From the NCBI GenBank assembly GCA_902792635.1, contig CADBAG010000002.1, positions 2,918 through 66,917 of the forward strand: 64,000 nucleotides of DNA. Direction: 5' to 3'. Positions 63,380 to 64,000 of the stretch are shown here, piece after piece. A program made the position numbers and the translations under genes. Every line of letters starts with the position of its first letter. Position 1 is the first letter of the stretch. This stretch comes from an uncultured Prevotellaceae bacterium (GTDB taxonomy: Bacteria > Bacteroidota > Bacteroidia > Bacteroidales > Bacteroidaceae). The notes below the pieces were generated by a model that did no database searches, was not told the DNA's origin, and worked only from the letters and a program-made list of their open reading frames with translations.

Positions 63380-64000
63380 TTAATAACCAGGATTCTGATG
63401 ACCCTTGAGGTTCGGGTTGCCCTGGATCTCGGTAGCCGGGAAAGGATAAGCATTGAAGTGGCTGTCAACGACCTTACCATCGGCGGCGCCGCCCTTCCAG
63501 TCCCAAACATACATATTACCATTCAGTGCACGGCTGTTGCCAGCGAAGACACCGAAGCGCACGAGGTCTGAACGACGGCGACCCTCAGCATAGAACTCAC
63601 GGCACCACTCATCAAGGATAGTCTCGAGAGAAAGATCAGAAGCTTTGAGCTCCTCAGCACCTGCACGATCACGGATCTGGTTGATATAGGTGAGGGCCTC
63701 GCTGGTGTTGCCTAAGCGATAGTTGGCCTCAGCCTCAATCATCAGTACTTCAGCATAGCGGAACAATGGCACATCAAAATCAGGACGGTCAGAACCAGGG
63801 TTGTGGACAGCCTGTCCGTCAGCGCGGTGGTTATCCCACTTCACGATAGAGAGGCCATCGGTGAAGGTAGAGATCTTGTCGGTCTTGCGCTTACGGAGAC
63901 CACCACCGCAACCACCGTAGAACATTGCGCGGTCATCGCCTGCCTTAGCAAGGATATCGCTCGTTGTGGCCTTATATTTCTGGTCCACATATTTAATCTC
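63380..64000 (-). CDS. susD: SusD-family nutrient-binding lipoprotein, 3' part
   Basis: The frame stays open to the right edge, so only the C-terminal 206 codons are present. RYAEVLMIEAEANYRLGNTSEALTYIN is the conserved SusD TPR/RagB region, followed by INQIRDRAGA, WCREFYAEGRRRSDLVRFG and the usual C-terminal YPFPATEIQGNPNLKGHQNPGY. SusD caps the TonB-dependent SusC channel and binds the glycan. susC should lie just outside the window on the right. Confidence 0.93.
   Translation of the reverse strand, partial: EIKYVDQKYKATTSDILAKAGDDRAMFYGGCGGGLRKRKTDKISTFTDGLSIVKWDNHRADGQAVHNPGSDRPDFDVPLFRYAEVLMIEAEANYRLGNTSEALTYINQIRDRAGAEELKASDLSLETILDEWCREFYAEGRRRSDLVRFGVFAGNSRALNGNMYVWDWKGGAADGKVVDSHFNAYPFPATEIQGNPNLKGHQNPGY

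Overview
The window is a gene-dense stretch of a chromosome from the order Bacteroidales, most likely a Prevotella-like member of Prevotellaceae. The evidence is the promoter style (TAnnTTTG -7 boxes), starch-utilisation (Sus) genes, type IX secretion genes (porU, porV), the MalQ, GH97 and pullulanase set, and mid-range base composition. No rRNA, tRNA, transposase, phage or CRISPR locus was seen. Assignment below the family level is not supported.

Layout. 0-10.8 kb: an aspartyl protease with a PDZ domain, a HAD phosphatase, a YitT-type membrane protein, a small secreted protein, an OmpA lipoprotein, purL, and two half-size chromate transporters separated by a 214-bp inverted-repeat element. 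10.9-25.8 kb: alpha-glucan and galactoside enzymes (GH36 alpha-galactosidase, SusA-like GH13, SusB-like GH97, pullulanase, MalQ), interrupted by a glycosyltransferase and an ABC-2 exporter pair. 25.9-34.4 kb: one efflux operon reading leftward (TolC, HlyD, two large MacB/FtsX-type permeases, ATPase). 34.9-42.7 kb: ABC exporter and nadK leftward; DJ-1 protein, ispD and recG rightward; then an M23/LysM peptidase. 43-51.5 kb: two glycosyltransferases, an orphan promoter-to-terminator unit that looks like a small RNA gene, and an operon FAH-family enzyme, porU, porV, ispF. 52-54.7 kb: a sigma-54 response regulator and its kinase. 55-64 kb: sugar MFS transporter, LacI regulator, a fimbrillin-like lipoprotein, a small-gene cassette region with a toxin-antitoxin remnant, and the end of a sus locus (susF, susE, 3' part of susD) running off the right edge.

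How parts connect. A GCAAACGTTTGC-type operator occurs upstream of lacI, malQ and (variant) susA, each about 62-66 bp upstream of the -7 box. This links the scattered starch genes into one probable regulon and suggests the LacI protein may activate. The efflux operon has a near-consensus sigma-54 promoter with a perfect 16-bp inverted repeat about 100 bp upstream of the expected start. The sigma-54 two-component pair 17 kb away is the natural candidate regulator.

The most unusual feature is a family of intergenic mosaic repeats (ten loci) made of short hairpins. Their stem sequences differ between copies while the two arms stay complementary. Two other simple-repeat families occur both between genes and inside genes in frame, adding apparent insertions to the pullulanase, PorU and an ABC exporter.
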